A stretch of 64,000 nucleotides of DNA, from contig JANYEA010000117.1 of the NCBI GenBank assembly GCA_025363385.1, positions 1-64,000 of the forward strand, read 5' to 3'. This DNA comes from Bacteroidota bacterium (GTDB taxonomy: Bacteria; Bacteroidota; Bacteroidia; Chitinophagales; Chitinophagaceae). Under the pieces are notes generated by a model, which made no database searches, was not told the origin of the DNA, and was given only the letters and a program-made list of their open reading frames with translations. The translations under genes and the position numbers were made by a program. Positions 35,248-45,260 of this stretch are shown one piece after another. The first letter of the stretch is position 1, and each line of letters begins with the position of its first letter.

Positions 35248-37416
35248 CTATTTTTCTTCTTCTGTCATCGAATTCAAGACCATTCGAATAGCGCCATAAC
35301 TGATGCTATCTGGTAAATTGTCTTTTAAATTTCTTAAGCTTAATCTTCCAAATTTCTCCGCAGCTTTTTTAATTAATTCCTGATTTGCCTGTTTTACAAA
35401 TTCATCAAGGCTTAACATTCCCTTTACTATATAATAGCTCAAATGATTCTCTATAGTGGTGGTGGATAGTCCCCGTTCTTCCGCTATTGCATCAATACTA
35501 TAGCCTTTCTTGTATTGATCATAGCTCAGTTTCTTAGTTTCTGTTTCCCTCTCTTTTGCAACCCTGTTAGGTTTTTTTCTTTGTGGATGTTTTAAATCCA
35601 TCCTGGTAGCTAACTGATGCTCGATGCAAAAATCTTGCACCATTTCTAAAAATGCCGCACCGTATCTTTCTACTTTGTAAGTACCAAATCCAGAAATATT
35701 TGCAAGGTCTGAATGCTTAATGGGTAAATATGTGGCCAGATCTAATAAGCTACTATCACTTAAGATTATATAAGCTGGTATATTCTCTTCTTGTGCAATT
35801 TTATTGCGCAATTTTTTCAGACTTTCAAACAACTCTTTTTCGTAAGCATGTTTTTGAAATATGATCGGCTCTTTTACAATTACTTGCTTTTCTGGTGAAT
35901 TTAAAAACACTTTTTCTGCCTTAAAAAGAACTGCTTTGGCTTTTTCGGTTAATTGAAGTACCGGGTATTCGCTATTCGATTGTTGCAAGTATTCTTCGTA
36001 CAATAATTCTTTTGCATAATGATGCCATTCGTCTTTACTCAACTCTTTCCCAATGCCATATACAGTAAGTTGCTTATGTTCATCCCTGATCTTTTCTGAA
36101 TTACTACCTCGCAAAACATCTATAATATAATTTGCACCAAATTTTTCATTCATCCTTACAACTGCACTCAAGAATTTTTGTGAAATCAAGGTGGCTTCTT
36201 TTAAACTTCTATGCCCCATACAAATATCACAACTACCACAATTGTCAACTGCAGGTTCTCCAAAATAATTCAACAAGTATTTTCTTCTACACCTTTTTGT
36301 TTCGCAGAATTGAACCATTAGATCCAATTTCTTCAATAGAATCTTTGTCTGCTCTTCATTTCCTTCCACCTGCGCAAAAGTCTTTAACTTAATCACATCA
36401 CCGCCTCCATAAAATAGTAATGCATCACTATTTAATCCATCCCTTCCCGCTCTTCCCGTTTCCTGATAATATCCTTCTATGTTTTTGGGTAGATCAACGT
36501 GTATCACATATCGAACATTGCTTTTATTAATGCCCATTCCAAAAGCAATGGTTGCAACCATTATTTTAATTTCATCTTTTAAAAACTGGTCCTGTCTTTC
36601 ATCTCTCAAATTTTTTTCTAACCCAGCATGATAGGCTGCCGCTTGAAAACCATCTTCCACTAGGTCTGCAGCTAATTTTTCAGTGGCTGCCCTACTCAAA
36701 CAATAAATAATTCCGGAATCATTTTTGTGTTCATCCAAATAGCCTATTAATTCATTATAATAGCCACGTTTAGGTTTTACGGTATAGAATATATTAGGTC
36801 GATTAAAACTATTTTCAAAAACCTGCGGATTATTCAAATGTAACTGTAACAGAATATCCTTCTTAGTTACAGCATCTGCAGTTGCTGTGAGCGCCACAAT
36901 TGGGGTATCTGGAAATGCATCTTTTAATTCACCAAGCACTCGATATTCGGGTCTGAAATCGTGACCCCACTGACTAATGCAATGTGCTTCATCTATTGCA
37001 AAAAGGGATACTGATATGCTTTGTAAAAAATGAAGGAATTGTTTGTCCTGACCCACTAAGCGTTCCGGTGCAACATAAATTAGTTTCAGTTCGTTGTTTT
37101 TAAGCTGTTCTGATAAGATCGCTTGTTCTGCATTGCTCTGTGTACTATTTAAGAAAGCTGCTTTTACACCACTCAATAACAGGGCATCTACCTGGTCTTT
37201 CATTAGGGCTATCAACGGACTTACTACCACAGTAACACCAGGTAAGCACAATGCCGGTACCTGATAACAAAGGCTTTTACCTCCACCTGTAGGCATTAAA
37301 ACCAATGAATCTTTTCCGTCTAATATTTGATCGATGATTTCTTTTTGGTTATGCCTAAAGCTATCATAACCAAATATAGTTTGTAAAATATGTGCTGGTG
37401 AAGCAATTGTTTGCAT
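35248..37416 (-). CDS. recQ: ATP-dependent DNA helicase RecQ
   Basis: A 722-residue RecQ helicase: Walker [13 protein letters not shown] box in [19 protein letters not shown], helicase C domain with [13 protein letters not shown] [10 protein letters not shown], zinc Cys set [12 protein letters not shown] and CGSCDIC, winged-helix (RQC) domain, HRDC domain (about 535-610), and a C-terminal helix-turn-helix ([17 protein letters not shown]). It unwinds forked and recombining DNA in repair. It lies 75 bases after DUF3820 and may share a transcript with it. Confidence 0.95.
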   Translation of the reverse strand: MQTIASPAHILQTIFGYDSFRHNQKEIIDQILDGKDSLVLMPTGGGKSLCYQVPALCLPGVTVVVSPLIALMKDQVDALLLSGVKAAFLNSTQSNAEQAILSEQLKNNELKLIYVAPERLVGQDKQFLHFLQSISVSLFAIDEAHCISQWGHDFRPEYRVLGELKDAFPDTPIVALTATADAVTKKDILLQLHLNNPQVFENSFNRPNIFYTVKPKRGYYNELIGYLDEHKNDSGIIYCLSRAATEKLAADLVEDGFQAAAYHAGLEKNLRDERQDQFLKDEIKIMVATIAFGMGINKSNVRYVIHVDLPKNIEGYYQETGRAGRDGLNSDALLFYGGGDVIKLKTFAQVEGNEEQTKILLKKLDLMVQFCETKRCRRKYLLNYFGEPAVDNCGSCDICMGHRSLKEATLISQKFLSAVVRMNEKFGANYIIDVLRGSNSEKIRDEHKQLTVYGIGKELSKDEWHHYAKELLYEEYLQQSNSEYPVLQLTEKAKAVLFKAEKVFLNSPEKQVIVKEPIIFQKHAYEKELFESLKKLRNKIAQEENIPAYIILSDSSLLDLATYLPIKHSDLANISGFGTYKVERYGAAFLEMVQDFCIEHQLATRMDLKHPQRKKPNRVAKERETETKKLSYDQYKKGYSIDAIAEERGLSTTTIENHLSYYIVKGMLSLDEFVKQANQELIKKAAEKFGRLSLRNLKDNLPDSISYGAIRMVLNSMTEEEK

Positions 37417-37491
37417 AGGCCTGCAAGATAGAAAGCAATCAACTAATTTTTCAACCCTTTATGAAAAGGTGTTTTATTGGGCACCTTGGTT

Positions 37492-37728
37492 TTAGCGGTG
37501 TTGCTTTCTAAGTGGGTCGAGTAAGAATTTTAATCCGTTCAAATTTATTTCATACATCGTAGCCAATAACATACCCATTTTGCCCTTAGGAAATCCATTG
37601 CGATGATGCCATTCTAAATAAAAATCGGGTAGGTCGCAGATCAAGCTGTCTTTATACTTCCCAAATGGCATTCGGGTAGTAACTAAGTCGACCAATAACT
37701 GTGGATCCGGCAAAAGAGGGTCTTTCAT
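37492..37728 (-). CDS. DUF3820 family protein
   Basis: A 78-residue protein containing the DUF3820 core (MPFGKYKDSLICDLPDFYLEWHH). The family is widespread and uncharacterised in detail, though its fold relates it to small exonuclease-associated modules. Its position just upstream of recQ fits a DNA-processing role; this is inference. Confidence 0.82.
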   Translation of the reverse strand: MKDPLLPDPQLLVDLVTTRMPFGKYKDSLICDLPDFYLEWHHRNGFPKGKMGMLLATMYEINLNGLKFLLDPLRKQHR

Positions 37729-37788
37729 TTTTGAATTTAATATGACACTTCATTTTTCAATAACCTCACTAATATAAATATTTGCGTT

Positions 37789-38691
37789 TTATCTTCTCCC
37801 GCCTATATGATCTTTTTCACCTGCTTTAATAGCAATGGGTAAAATATTTTGTTTAGGCGGAAGTGGACAGGTAGCATAAATGGTAAATGCACAAGGTGGA
37901 TTGTATGCTTTATTAAAATCAATTATCGTATTTCCATTTGCATCAGGGAAATCTGCATAGAGGAAACGACCAGCAGGATAGGTACCCTTACCACTTGTTG
38001 CGTCTCCAAATAGAATGAACAATTGTTCCTCTTCCACTAATGCATCTAACTGAAACTCTTTGCCCCCAATTGAAAAGAATAATTTACCTGGAGATTCCTG
38101 TGCATTGGTTTGCCCTAACACATTTGTAATAAGTAATTTGTTCTCTGGTTTTTTTTCAAACCTTGCATTCAAACGCAAAGTACTATCATCCTTGTATCTC
38201 TCACAACCCTTAAATGCCTGAACAATCGGCGCTTGCAAATCGCGTAAGCGTATCCCTACTTTATCTTCTCTTTGTATAATATTCCATCTTAAACTTCCTA
38301 TTGCTAGTAAAGCAGCCCCCTGTTTTCCTTCTTCAAAAACCAATACTTTTGTTACTAAACTATCTTTGATGCTAATCTTTACATTTTCAGCAGATACCCA
38401 ATATACTTGGCGATTCTCATACAAAAAATAACCCGCCTGTTTCGGCATGTCTTTGTGCTGATATACTATTTCATTGGAAGCATCCGAACCAAAATGATTC
38501 TTCCCTGGTTTTAACCAATACAGGCCTGTTAAGTTTAACCAACCATTTGGCGCTTTTAATGCGTTGATTCTTTTTTGCTTCCATTCGGCCATGTCTTGCT
38601 GAAAACTTTTTTTGCTTTGTGCAAGAACAGGTACTGAGAGAACTATTAAAACAAATAAAAATAAAAAACGGGTGGATTTATAATATTGCAT
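37789..38691 (-). CDS. DUF1684 family secreted protein
   Basis: A 300-residue exported protein, signal peptide 1-24 (ends VLAQS). DUF1684 marks are the N-terminal AEWKQKRINALKAPNGWLNLTGLYWL and the C-terminal FNKAYNPPCAFTIYATCPLPP. The function of the family is unknown. A TAGATTTG element lies 17 bases before the start, so it probably forms its own transcript. Confidence 0.85.
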   Translation of the reverse strand: MQYYKSTRFLFLFVLIVLSVPVLAQSKKSFQQDMAEWKQKRINALKAPNGWLNLTGLYWLKPGKNHFGSDASNEIVYQHKDMPKQAGYFLYENRQVYWVSAENVKISIKDSLVTKVLVFEEGKQGAALLAIGSLRWNIIQREDKVGIRLRDLQAPIVQAFKGCERYKDDSTLRLNARFEKKPENKLLITNVLGQTNAQESPGKLFFSIGGKEFQLDALVEEEQLFILFGDATSGKGTYPAGRFLYADFPDANGNTIIDFNKAYNPPCAFTIYATCPLPPKQNILPIAIKAGEKDHIGGRR

Positions 38692-38708
38692 GGGTTGATC
38701 TTAGGGCG

Positions 38709-38716
38709 CAAATCTA
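38709..38716 (-). promoter_or_regulatory. -7 promoter element of the DUF1684 gene
   Basis: TAGATTTG on the minus strand is an exact match to TAnnTTTG, 17 bases before ATG 38691. The -33 region has TTTTAGTTG, a partial match. Confidence 0.45.
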
Positions 38717-38769
38717 CATAATTATTAGTCAACTAAAATAGTAGAGTTTATTTTTTATCAATCATTTCA

Positions 38770-41079
38770 CTAACGAATGATAGTTACACTGCCACTCAAT
38801 AGTTTTTTCCCAATCACAGATTTGATCACATAATAATAAGTGGCAACGGGTAATGACTGTCCTTTATATTTTCCATCCCATGGTATAGTATATCCCTGGG
38901 AACTATAAATAGGCTGACCAGATCTGGTAAAAACTTGAACAACGCAATCTGGGTAGCTATCTAAATATTTAATTACCCAGGTATCATTTACATTATCGCC
39001 ATTAGGTGAAAATACATTTGGAATCAAGGGATTGTATAAGATTTTTACACGCACTGTATCGGTATTATTACAACCATTGATATCCGTTGCTTTTAATACA
39101 TATTGGGTATCTATTTTCGGGGTGCAGGCTGCTAATAACAAAGTAGGATCATCAAGAAAAATAGATGGCGACCATTGATAGCTTAATTGATTACCCGTTG
39201 CAGATGCATTCATGATTTGGGTTCCGCCTTCCAATACAAAAAAATCAGGTCCCGCATTTACTGTGGGTGATGGCCAAACAGTAATAGTTTGATAAGCTGT
39301 ATCAACACAACCATTGTTTGCAAAAAAACGATATCCAATTGTATCCATCCCAATACCCACAAAAACAGGATCAAAAATACCATTGGCGGTTACTCCTTTC
39401 CCAAAATACACACCTGTTCCAGCCAGGTTTCCTATTTGAGAAGCCTGAATAAATTGTACGGGAGTTACATTATCACAAATGGAATTCAGCGGCAAAAATT
39501 GAACCTTGGGCGCAGCCAATAATGTTACTGTTTTGGTAACTTCTTTCATACAGGATATACCAGAATAGGTACGATACAATATTTGATAAGTGTTGGTGGC
39601 AGGTTGTGTAAATGCTGTATAATTCTTGCTATACATTTTACCTTGGTACACATGTAAATCAACCACCGAATCGAGTGGTGTGGAAACCTTATCCCAATAT
39701 ATAGCAGATTTTGTAATGGAACCAAAATCTACAGTTGAATTATCCTGAATAAATACGGGCTGATTACTACAATCATTTGCTGCATGAATTACATTGAAAT
39801 CGGGTGCCGGGTTTGCACCGTTTACAACAAAAGATTGCTTCAGGCTATCTACACAACCACTATTAGAACTTACCCTTAGTGAAACCTGATAATTTCCCTG
39901 CGCGGAATAATGGTGTGCCGGGTTTTGTGCATTTGAAATATTAGGATTCGCAAGGGTACTATTCATTGCATCTCCAAAATTCCAAGCATAATTAAAAGGG
40001 TAGCCATTGAGATCTTTGGTAAAACTACTATCTGTAAAATTGGCCAATGCATCATCTAAACAAATCGCGGGCATGCCAAAATTAACCTTGGGCCTGGGTA
40101 GAATTTTTACTTCAATACTATCTTGCGAACTACAACCCGGGTTGCTAACAAAAGCCGTGTTTACATAGTACTTAGCAGTAATAATGGTATCGGTAATATT
40201 ATTTAAAATGAGGGTTGGATTAGAACTTGTTGCATCTGATAGTCCGTTTACAGGCGTCCAGGTATACACATAATTAGGGTTTGTAGCTGTACCCAATAAC
40301 TGGGATGCATTTGCACAAACATTTGCGTTAACTGTTCCTGCTACTGATGCTGGCATGTCTGTATAAATCACAACATCTTTAATCGAATGATTGTCGTTCT
40401 GTCCGCCCGTAGCAGAAGTAAAACCAAGATAGCCGGTAAAATTAAATTGCTGAAAACCACTAATCACCAGTGTTCCATTTACATACACATCAATATTACC
40501 TTTATCGTAGTTAATTTTTGCGTGATTATAATCTTTTGATCTGATAGCCGATAAGGTTCCAGCTGCATTGGTAGCGGTTGGCATCCCTGAATTACATTCT
40601 GCATAACCAGTACCCCAGCGTATTTCTACTTTAGGCATCTCGAAGGTAGTTGTAGGCCCACAATTATTATAAGTATCAAAACAAACTTTTAATCCATTGG
40701 CTGTAGAAGGAATTCCCATTCCGGCACCTGATACAAAACCCGTTGGCGGAACGTCTAAAAAACAAAAGGCAATACCATCAGCACCAGAACCATCAAAAAT
40801 TCTAAAATCAAATTCGGCTACCCATTTATTGCAAATCCCTAAATTAATGGGTTGATTATAGAATATGGCGCCGCTTTGAAAGGCTGTAGTGTTACATAAA
40901 AATACCTCACTAAAATTTGTGTTCGTAATATTTCCAACTTTGGCGCTTCCCTGCAAATTCCAGCCAGAGGTATTTACCGGAGCCCCCAATAATTGTGCAA
41001 AAACATGTGTTTGGGTAAATGCATCATTTGAAAAAAAAAGCAAGAGGCATAAGAGAATATTAGAAGCTATTTTTTTCAT
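38770..41079 (-). CDS. Secreted L-type lectin/PKD protein with gliding-motility C-terminus
   Basis: A 769-residue secreted protein. A signal peptide (ends DAFTQ) leads to an L-type lectin-like domain (about 30-250; GADGIAFCFLDVP is typical), a PKD-like domain with YAWNFGD (about 360-430), further beta domains, and a C-terminal gliding-motility-associated domain (NVFSPNGDNVND to the end) that directs type IX secretion and surface attachment. A longer frame is open to 41277, but the added 66 residues hold no signal and ATG 41079 is directly before a good one. Probably a cell-surface adhesin or sugar-binding protein. The convergent distance to DUF1684 start is 78 bases. Confidence 0.85.
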   Translation of the reverse strand: MKKIASNILLCLLLFFSNDAFTQTHVFAQLLGAPVNTSGWNLQGSAKVGNITNTNFSEVFLCNTTAFQSGAIFYNQPINLGICNKWVAEFDFRIFDGSGADGIAFCFLDVPPTGFVSGAGMGIPSTANGLKVCFDTYNNCGPTTTFEMPKVEIRWGTGYAECNSGMPTATNAAGTLSAIRSKDYNHAKINYDKGNIDVYVNGTLVISGFQQFNFTGYLGFTSATGGQNDNHSIKDVVIYTDMPASVAGTVNANVCANASQLLGTATNPNYVYTWTPVNGLSDATSSNPTLILNNITDTIITAKYYVNTAFVSNPGCSSQDSIEVKILPRPKVNFGMPAICLDDALANFTDSSFTKDLNGYPFNYAWNFGDAMNSTLANPNISNAQNPAHHYSAQGNYQVSLRVSSNSGCVDSLKQSFVVNGANPAPDFNVIHAANDCSNQPVFIQDNSTVDFGSITKSAIYWDKVSTPLDSVVDLHVYQGKMYSKNYTAFTQPATNTYQILYRTYSGISCMKEVTKTVTLLAAPKVQFLPLNSICDNVTPVQFIQASQIGNLAGTGVYFGKGVTANGIFDPVFVGIGMDTIGYRFFANNGCVDTAYQTITVWPSPTVNAGPDFFVLEGGTQIMNASATGNQLSYQWSPSIFLDDPTLLLAACTPKIDTQYVLKATDINGCNNTDTVRVKILYNPLIPNVFSPNGDNVNDTWVIKYLDSYPDCVVQVFTRSGQPIYSSQGYTIPWDGKYKGQSLPVATYYYVIKSVIGKKLLSGSVTIIR

Positions 41080-41260
41080 ATCTGAATGACGTCGATTTGT
41101 AATGAGAGCTAAACTTACAAAAAAATGCTGCTTCCCGACTAGAATGGTACCCACATTTAACCATTTCTTTCTCCCACAAATACAAAGAACAACACTTATA
41201 ATAAAGTTCAAAAGATTCCTATTTTTTAAATCAGCAAAATTTGCCTTCTTTGTAACTCCA

Positions 41261-41737
41261 ATGAAAGCAGCAAGCATACAAGAAATTAAATTAGAACTGA
41301 GTGAAACCAGTGCAGCTCAACTGAAACAACTATGCCTGCATTTAGCAAAATTTAAAAAAGAAAATAAGGAACTACTTACTTATCTCCTTTTTGAATCGCA
41401 CGACGAAGCTTCATATATTAATGAAATAAAAGCAGGTATCGACGAAGGTTTTGCCGAATTACCGAAGGCCAATAATTACCTCAATAAAAAATCATTAAGA
41501 AAAACCCTACGCATTGCCAATAAGCATATCAAGTATATGGGTTCTAAACAAGGTGAAGCCGCAGTGCTGATTTATTTTTGCGAACAACTAAAAAACTCCT
41601 CCATCCCTTTTCAAAAAATTACCATTCTTAAAAACATCTACCTGCAACAACTAAAAAAAATAAATATGGCTATCGGCAGTTTACACGAAGACCTTCAATA
41701 CGATTTTCAACAGCAACTAAAAGATTTGGCTATTTAA
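41261..41737 (+). CDS. Small cytosolic protein of unknown function
   Basis: A 158-residue helical protein rich in Lys and Leu (AQLKQLCLHLAKFKKENKELL). No signal or membrane segment. The frame is open from 41102, but the extra 53 residues are basic and aromatic and lie across the upstream promoter space, so ATG 41261 is preferred. I do not recognise a family. Its stop abuts the stop of the nucleoid-associated gene with no bases between. Confidence 0.65.
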   Translation: MKAASIQEIKLELSETSAAQLKQLCLHLAKFKKENKELLTYLLFESHDEASYINEIKAGIDEGFAELPKANNYLNKKSLRKTLRIANKHIKYMGSKQGEAAVLIYFCEQLKNSSIPFQKITILKNIYLQQLKKINMAIGSLHEDLQYDFQQQLKDLAI

Positions 41738-42784
41738 TTAAGATTCTTCGTCGAAATATAATTTGTAAAAACTCTTTCCACTAAACTCATCATATCCTTT
41801 TTCAATTAAATCTTTTCTTCCATGAATATATACATGGAAGTTTTTGTCGAGCTTCAAAATACTTTTAAAAACACGTTGTTGCCTTTTAACCGCTGAAAGG
41901 TGAATATCAAATTCGTCTTCTATGGTTACCTGCCTTGCTGCTTCGTAGGTTTGTTTATACTGGGTAAAAGTTTCAATCATTTCTGGATGATGCAAAACTT
42001 CGGTAGCAAATTCATCCATCTTGAATGCTTCCTTGGTTTTAAAATAATCCATACTTCGATTGAGCAGATCTATCTGGTCTGACTTATTCACGTCAAACTT
42101 TTCCAGCAACTCATTACTGATAAATAATTTACACATCCCCATCGCAGTATCTGTATGATAATAACTGGTTGCTGAAGGAGCCACCTGTAAAAAGTCTTTT
42201 ACCCAATACATAGCATCCTGTTGCTTGTTCGTATTGTCTACTACACAAACCACATATCCCTCAGCTTGGTTCTTTTTAAAAATCAAACAGCCCTTATCGA
42301 GTTTATTAATATTTACACCATCTTCTGCTATTACTTCCCAGCTTTGACCATGGGGAAACACTTTTAAAAAGGTTTCCTTACTCTCGCTTTTAAAGATCCC
42401 GATAGCTTCCACATATTCGGTTCCGAAGGGTACATTGCTAAACTGGGCGATATACATTTCCCCTTCTTTCACCTTTGAATGGGTGCTTTTGCTATAAAGA
42501 AATTGCGCTAGAAGGGCCGATTGTTGGGTAAATTGTTTAGGATCCTTGAATAATTCAGTCACATAATGGTACACTTCATTCAAACCCAAATCGCTCAAAT
42601 GGGTAAAATGATATTGCTCTTCCACATTAAATGCCCCCAGAAAATACTTGCTCAATATGCCCCTAACAATCGAATCATTTAAGGTAAGAGGGTTCATAGA
42701 AAGCCCCAAAGTTTCTCCTCTAGTTGGATTACCAAGCTTATGAACGATAACTTGTTCCAGCAAAACACTATCAATTCCTGTCAT
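41738..42784 (-). CDS. Nucleoid-associated protein (NdpA/YejK family)
   Basis: A 348-residue protein of the 37-kDa nucleoid-associated family. Matching segments are VIVHKLGNPTRGE at the start, PFGTEYVEAIGIFKSE, GCLIFKKNQAEGYVV and the conserved central ADFLQ-like VKDFLQVAP. Family members bind the nucleoid in enterobacteria; their task in Bacteroidota is not settled. The gene stands alone with 160 bases upstream to the divergent 112-residue gene. Confidence 0.82.
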   Translation of the reverse strand: MTGIDSVLLEQVIVHKLGNPTRGETLGLSMNPLTLNDSIVRGILSKYFLGAFNVEEQYHFTHLSDLGLNEVYHYVTELFKDPKQFTQQSALLAQFLYSKSTHSKVKEGEMYIAQFSNVPFGTEYVEAIGIFKSESKETFLKVFPHGQSWEVIAEDGVNINKLDKGCLIFKKNQAEGYVVCVVDNTNKQQDAMYWVKDFLQVAPSATSYYHTDTAMGMCKLFISNELLEKFDVNKSDQIDLLNRSMDYFKTKEAFKMDEFATEVLHHPEMIETFTQYKQTYEAARQVTIEDEFDIHLSAVKRQQRVFKSILKLDKNFHVYIHGRKDLIEKGYDEFSGKSFYKLYFDEES

Positions 42785-42944
42785 AATACAACGAAGATAA
42801 TAGAGAGTTAGTTAGAAGAAAATAGTTCCTCTCATAAAGCAAATTCGTTTTTCGGCCATAAAATGTGCACCTTTACAGTATAAATTCATGGGCTTTGTCC
42901 TTTTTGGATGCAATTTGCCTTAAACTTTAAACTACTTCTCGACT

Positions 42945-43283
42945 ATGTACACCCAGATTTGGAGCAAATACCTGCCTATTATTAAGATCTTATTAAAGCG
43001 TTCTGCCAATGGCAATCAAACGCTGGAATTGAACAGGATTGACTTTGAAAGAGCTGGAACAGGCCGCAAAGCTGGATATAAGTTTTTAATAGAATTTGTA
43101 GCAGGAAGAACCATCAATGTTTTAAGTGGTATTCCATTGGCAAAAGATTTGGCAGATACTATGTTAGCTGATGTTGCTATCAAAGAGATCTTGTTAAAAG
43201 GAAATTACGAAGTGGCTTTGAATACACGTTTTCAATTAAGCATTAAAAACGTTACCCCAGCAGCTACTACAGAAGAAGCATAA
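42945..43283 (+). CDS. Small basic protein of unknown function
   Basis: A 112-residue soluble protein, basic at the N-terminus (KILLKRSANGNQTLELNRIDFERAG), with no signal or membrane segment. No family recognised. A strong terminator 14 bases after its stop supports it as an expressed, independent gene. Confidence 0.65.
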   Translation: MYTQIWSKYLPIIKILLKRSANGNQTLELNRIDFERAGTGRKAGYKFLIEFVAGRTINVLSGIPLAKDLADTMLADVAIKEILLKGNYEVALNTRFQLSIKNVTPAATTEEA

Positions 43284-43297
43284 TGTAACCCCAAATA

Positions 43298-43332
43298 AAA
43301 AAAATACCTCCTAAATTAGGAGGTATTTTTTT
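43298..43332. terminator. Bidirectional rho-independent terminator
   Basis: A perfect 16-bp stem (ending TACCTCCTA and starting TAGGAGGTA) with a three-base loop and A/T tracts at both ends. It serves the 112-residue gene on the plus strand and the alcohol dehydrogenase gene, whose stop is at 43392, on the minus strand. Confidence 0.9.
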
Positions 43333-43391
43333 GTCTTTTCGTAGAAAATATTTATGCGATCATTCTTATCTCTTTATTTATATCTCTTCAC

Positions 43392-44435
43392 TTACAAAGT
43401 ACTCATGTCTATCACAAATCGATATTTTACATCAGATTTAATCACCCTTTCATAAGCCGCATTAATATCTTTCATAGCTATCAATTCAATATCTGATACA
43501 ATATTATTGGCCGCACAATAGTTGAGCATTTCCTGGGTTTCTTTTATCCCTCCAATCATCGAGCCCAAAATGCTTCTTCTCTTGGATATTAATTTGGCAG
43601 CACTAATTCTACTGTCTTCCGGTGGTATACCCACTAGTAACATGGTGCCATTTACTTTCAATAGATTCAAAAACTTATTCATGTCGTGCGGAGCAGCTAC
43701 CGTATTCAATATATAATCAAAACTATTGGCAGCGTCTTTCATGGCTGCTTCATCGGTAGACAATATAAAATGCGATGCCCCTAATTTTTTTGCGTCTGCT
43801 TCTTTAGATGCACTGGTACTTAGCATGGTTACTTCTGCGCCAAATGAAGCTGCAAACTTAACCGCCATATGCCCCAATCCTCCTAAACCTAGTACTGCTA
43901 CTTTGTGGCCTTTACCAACTCCTGCGTATCTCAATGGAGACCAGGTGGTAATACCGGCACATAACAAAGGTGCCACTGCTGCCAAGTTGGAAGTAAAAGG
44001 AACCTGTAAAGTGTAATGTTCGTTTACCACAATTTTACTGGAATATCCACCATAAGCAACTGTTTTACCATCGCGCTCATACCCATTATAAGTGCCAGTC
44101 ATTCCGTTTTCACAATACTGTTCTAAATCATCTTTACAACAATCGCATTTCCTGCAAGAGTCAATAAATACACCCACTCCGGCAATATCACCTACTTTAA
44201 ATTTTGTAACGCCAGCACCTACTTCAGATACACGACCTACAATTTCATGTCCCGGAACCAATGGATACATGGCAGGTCCCCATTCACTTCTGGCCATATG
44301 AATATCCGAATGGCAAACGCCACAATATAAAATGTCGATTAGCACATCTTGCTCTCCAACAGATCTTCTTTCAAAACCAAAGGGTTCCAATGCTGTTGTT
44401 TTACTTAAGGCTGCATAAGATTTAACGGGGATCAT
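43392..44435 (-). CDS. Zinc-dependent NAD(P) alcohol dehydrogenase
   Basis: A 347-residue medium-chain dehydrogenase of the cinnamyl-alcohol/YahK type, which interconverts aldehydes and alcohols with NADP(H). The catalytic zinc site starts at CGVCHSD (C41) and PGHE (H63, E64). The structural zinc Cys set is SCRKCDCC plus C108, and the nucleotide-binding glycines are GLGGLGHMAVKFA. Length and motif order are typical. It is transcribed alone and ends at the bidirectional terminator. Confidence 0.92.
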   Translation of the reverse strand: MIPVKSYAALSKTTALEPFGFERRSVGEQDVLIDILYCGVCHSDIHMARSEWGPAMYPLVPGHEIVGRVSEVGAGVTKFKVGDIAGVGVFIDSCRKCDCCKDDLEQYCENGMTGTYNGYERDGKTVAYGGYSSKIVVNEHYTLQVPFTSNLAAVAPLLCAGITTWSPLRYAGVGKGHKVAVLGLGGLGHMAVKFAASFGAEVTMLSTSASKEADAKKLGASHFILSTDEAAMKDAANSFDYILNTVAAPHDMNKFLNLLKVNGTMLLVGIPPEDSRISAAKLISKRRSILGSMIGGIKETQEMLNYCAANNIVSDIELIAMKDINAAYERVIKSDVKYRFVIDMSTL

Positions 44436-44554
44436 GTATCGTATTTTATTATTTATAAATCAATTTTAAAAGGAAAAAAATTCTCTTTTTTTAATGCTTC
44501 AAGTTAGTACTAAATTCTGTTTAATTTTATTACACAAAAGATATTACTTTGTAA

Positions 44555-44571
44555 GCCATATTTTTTATGGC
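44555..44571. promoter_or_regulatory. Small palindromic hairpin in the 44.4-44.6 kb gap
   Basis: GCCATA and TATGGC pair around five T residues. It follows TTACTTTG (44544-44551), a 7-of-8 match to the -7 consensus, about 80 bases before ATG 44630, so it would sit at the start of that transcript. Possible leader structure or operator. Confidence 0.3.
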
Positions 44572-44629
44572 CGCTACTAGTGTAACAGAATTGATATTGT
44601 TTTGTTTAATTATTTAATATTTGTGTTGA

Positions 44630-45244
44630 ATGCGTGAAAAAGAAAAAAAGAAATCTAATCCATTTTTAATATTCACTGTGCTTCTATTAGTAGCCATCGT
44701 GGCTATTTTTGTATTAAAGCTCACTTTATTTACGCCAAAAGAAACACCCATTTCCATAGATAAGTATGCTCCTGAATCTGTAACCAAAAATGATATAGAT
44801 CCCAGCATTGCTGCACCTAATTCAAAAGAAGATAAAAACCAGGAATTCCGTAAAAATTGGAAGAATTATATTTCTATTGCCACGCTGCATAAAGACATTG
44901 ATTACATCATTGCACCTGATGGAAGGGTTAGCAACTTGAATGTGCCTTTGATCAATAAAACCGAATATCCCATAGAGTCGATCACCATTAAAGTGAATTA
45001 CATCAATCCGGGAAATAGTAGTTACCTGGAAACTAGAAATTTTGAAGTAAAGAATGTGTTACCCGGAAACAGAACAAGTTATCCTGGTCCGGAAATTAAA
45101 GTGAATGCTGTTACCCTAATCTGTGAAATAATAAAAATACATTCTGCCAATTTCAATTTCTGTTTCGATAAAGATTTATCAATAGATTCACAAACGAATG
45201 GAGGATTTAGTGGCAACCCATTAGATCCCTGGAAATGTAAATAA
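44630..45244 (+). CDS. Membrane-anchored protein of unknown function
   Basis: A 204-residue protein with a Lys/Glu-rich cytosolic start, one membrane helix (about 11-31) and an extracytoplasmic part. The stretch from about 75 to 180 has alternating hydrophobic residues (PIESITIKVNYINPG) of an immunoglobulin-like beta sandwich, such as FxLYD-type modules. No catalytic motif. The DUF5916 gene follows after 16 bases, so the two probably form an operon. Confidence 0.62.
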   Translation: MREKEKKKSNPFLIFTVLLLVAIVAIFVLKLTLFTPKETPISIDKYAPESVTKNDIDPSIAAPNSKEDKNQEFRKNWKNYISIATLHKDIDYIIAPDGRVSNLNVPLINKTEYPIESITIKVNYINPGNSSYLETRNFEVKNVLPGNRTSYPGPEIKVNAVTLICEIIKIHSANFNFCFDKDLSIDSQTNGGFSGNPLDPWKCK

Positions 45245-45260
45245 TTTAAACGCTGCTATT

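Noticed and set aside
41080-41277. A 66-residue N-terminal extension of the lectin/PKD protein
   Set aside because: It would place a good signal peptide inside the protein and overlaps the promoter space of a divergent gene.
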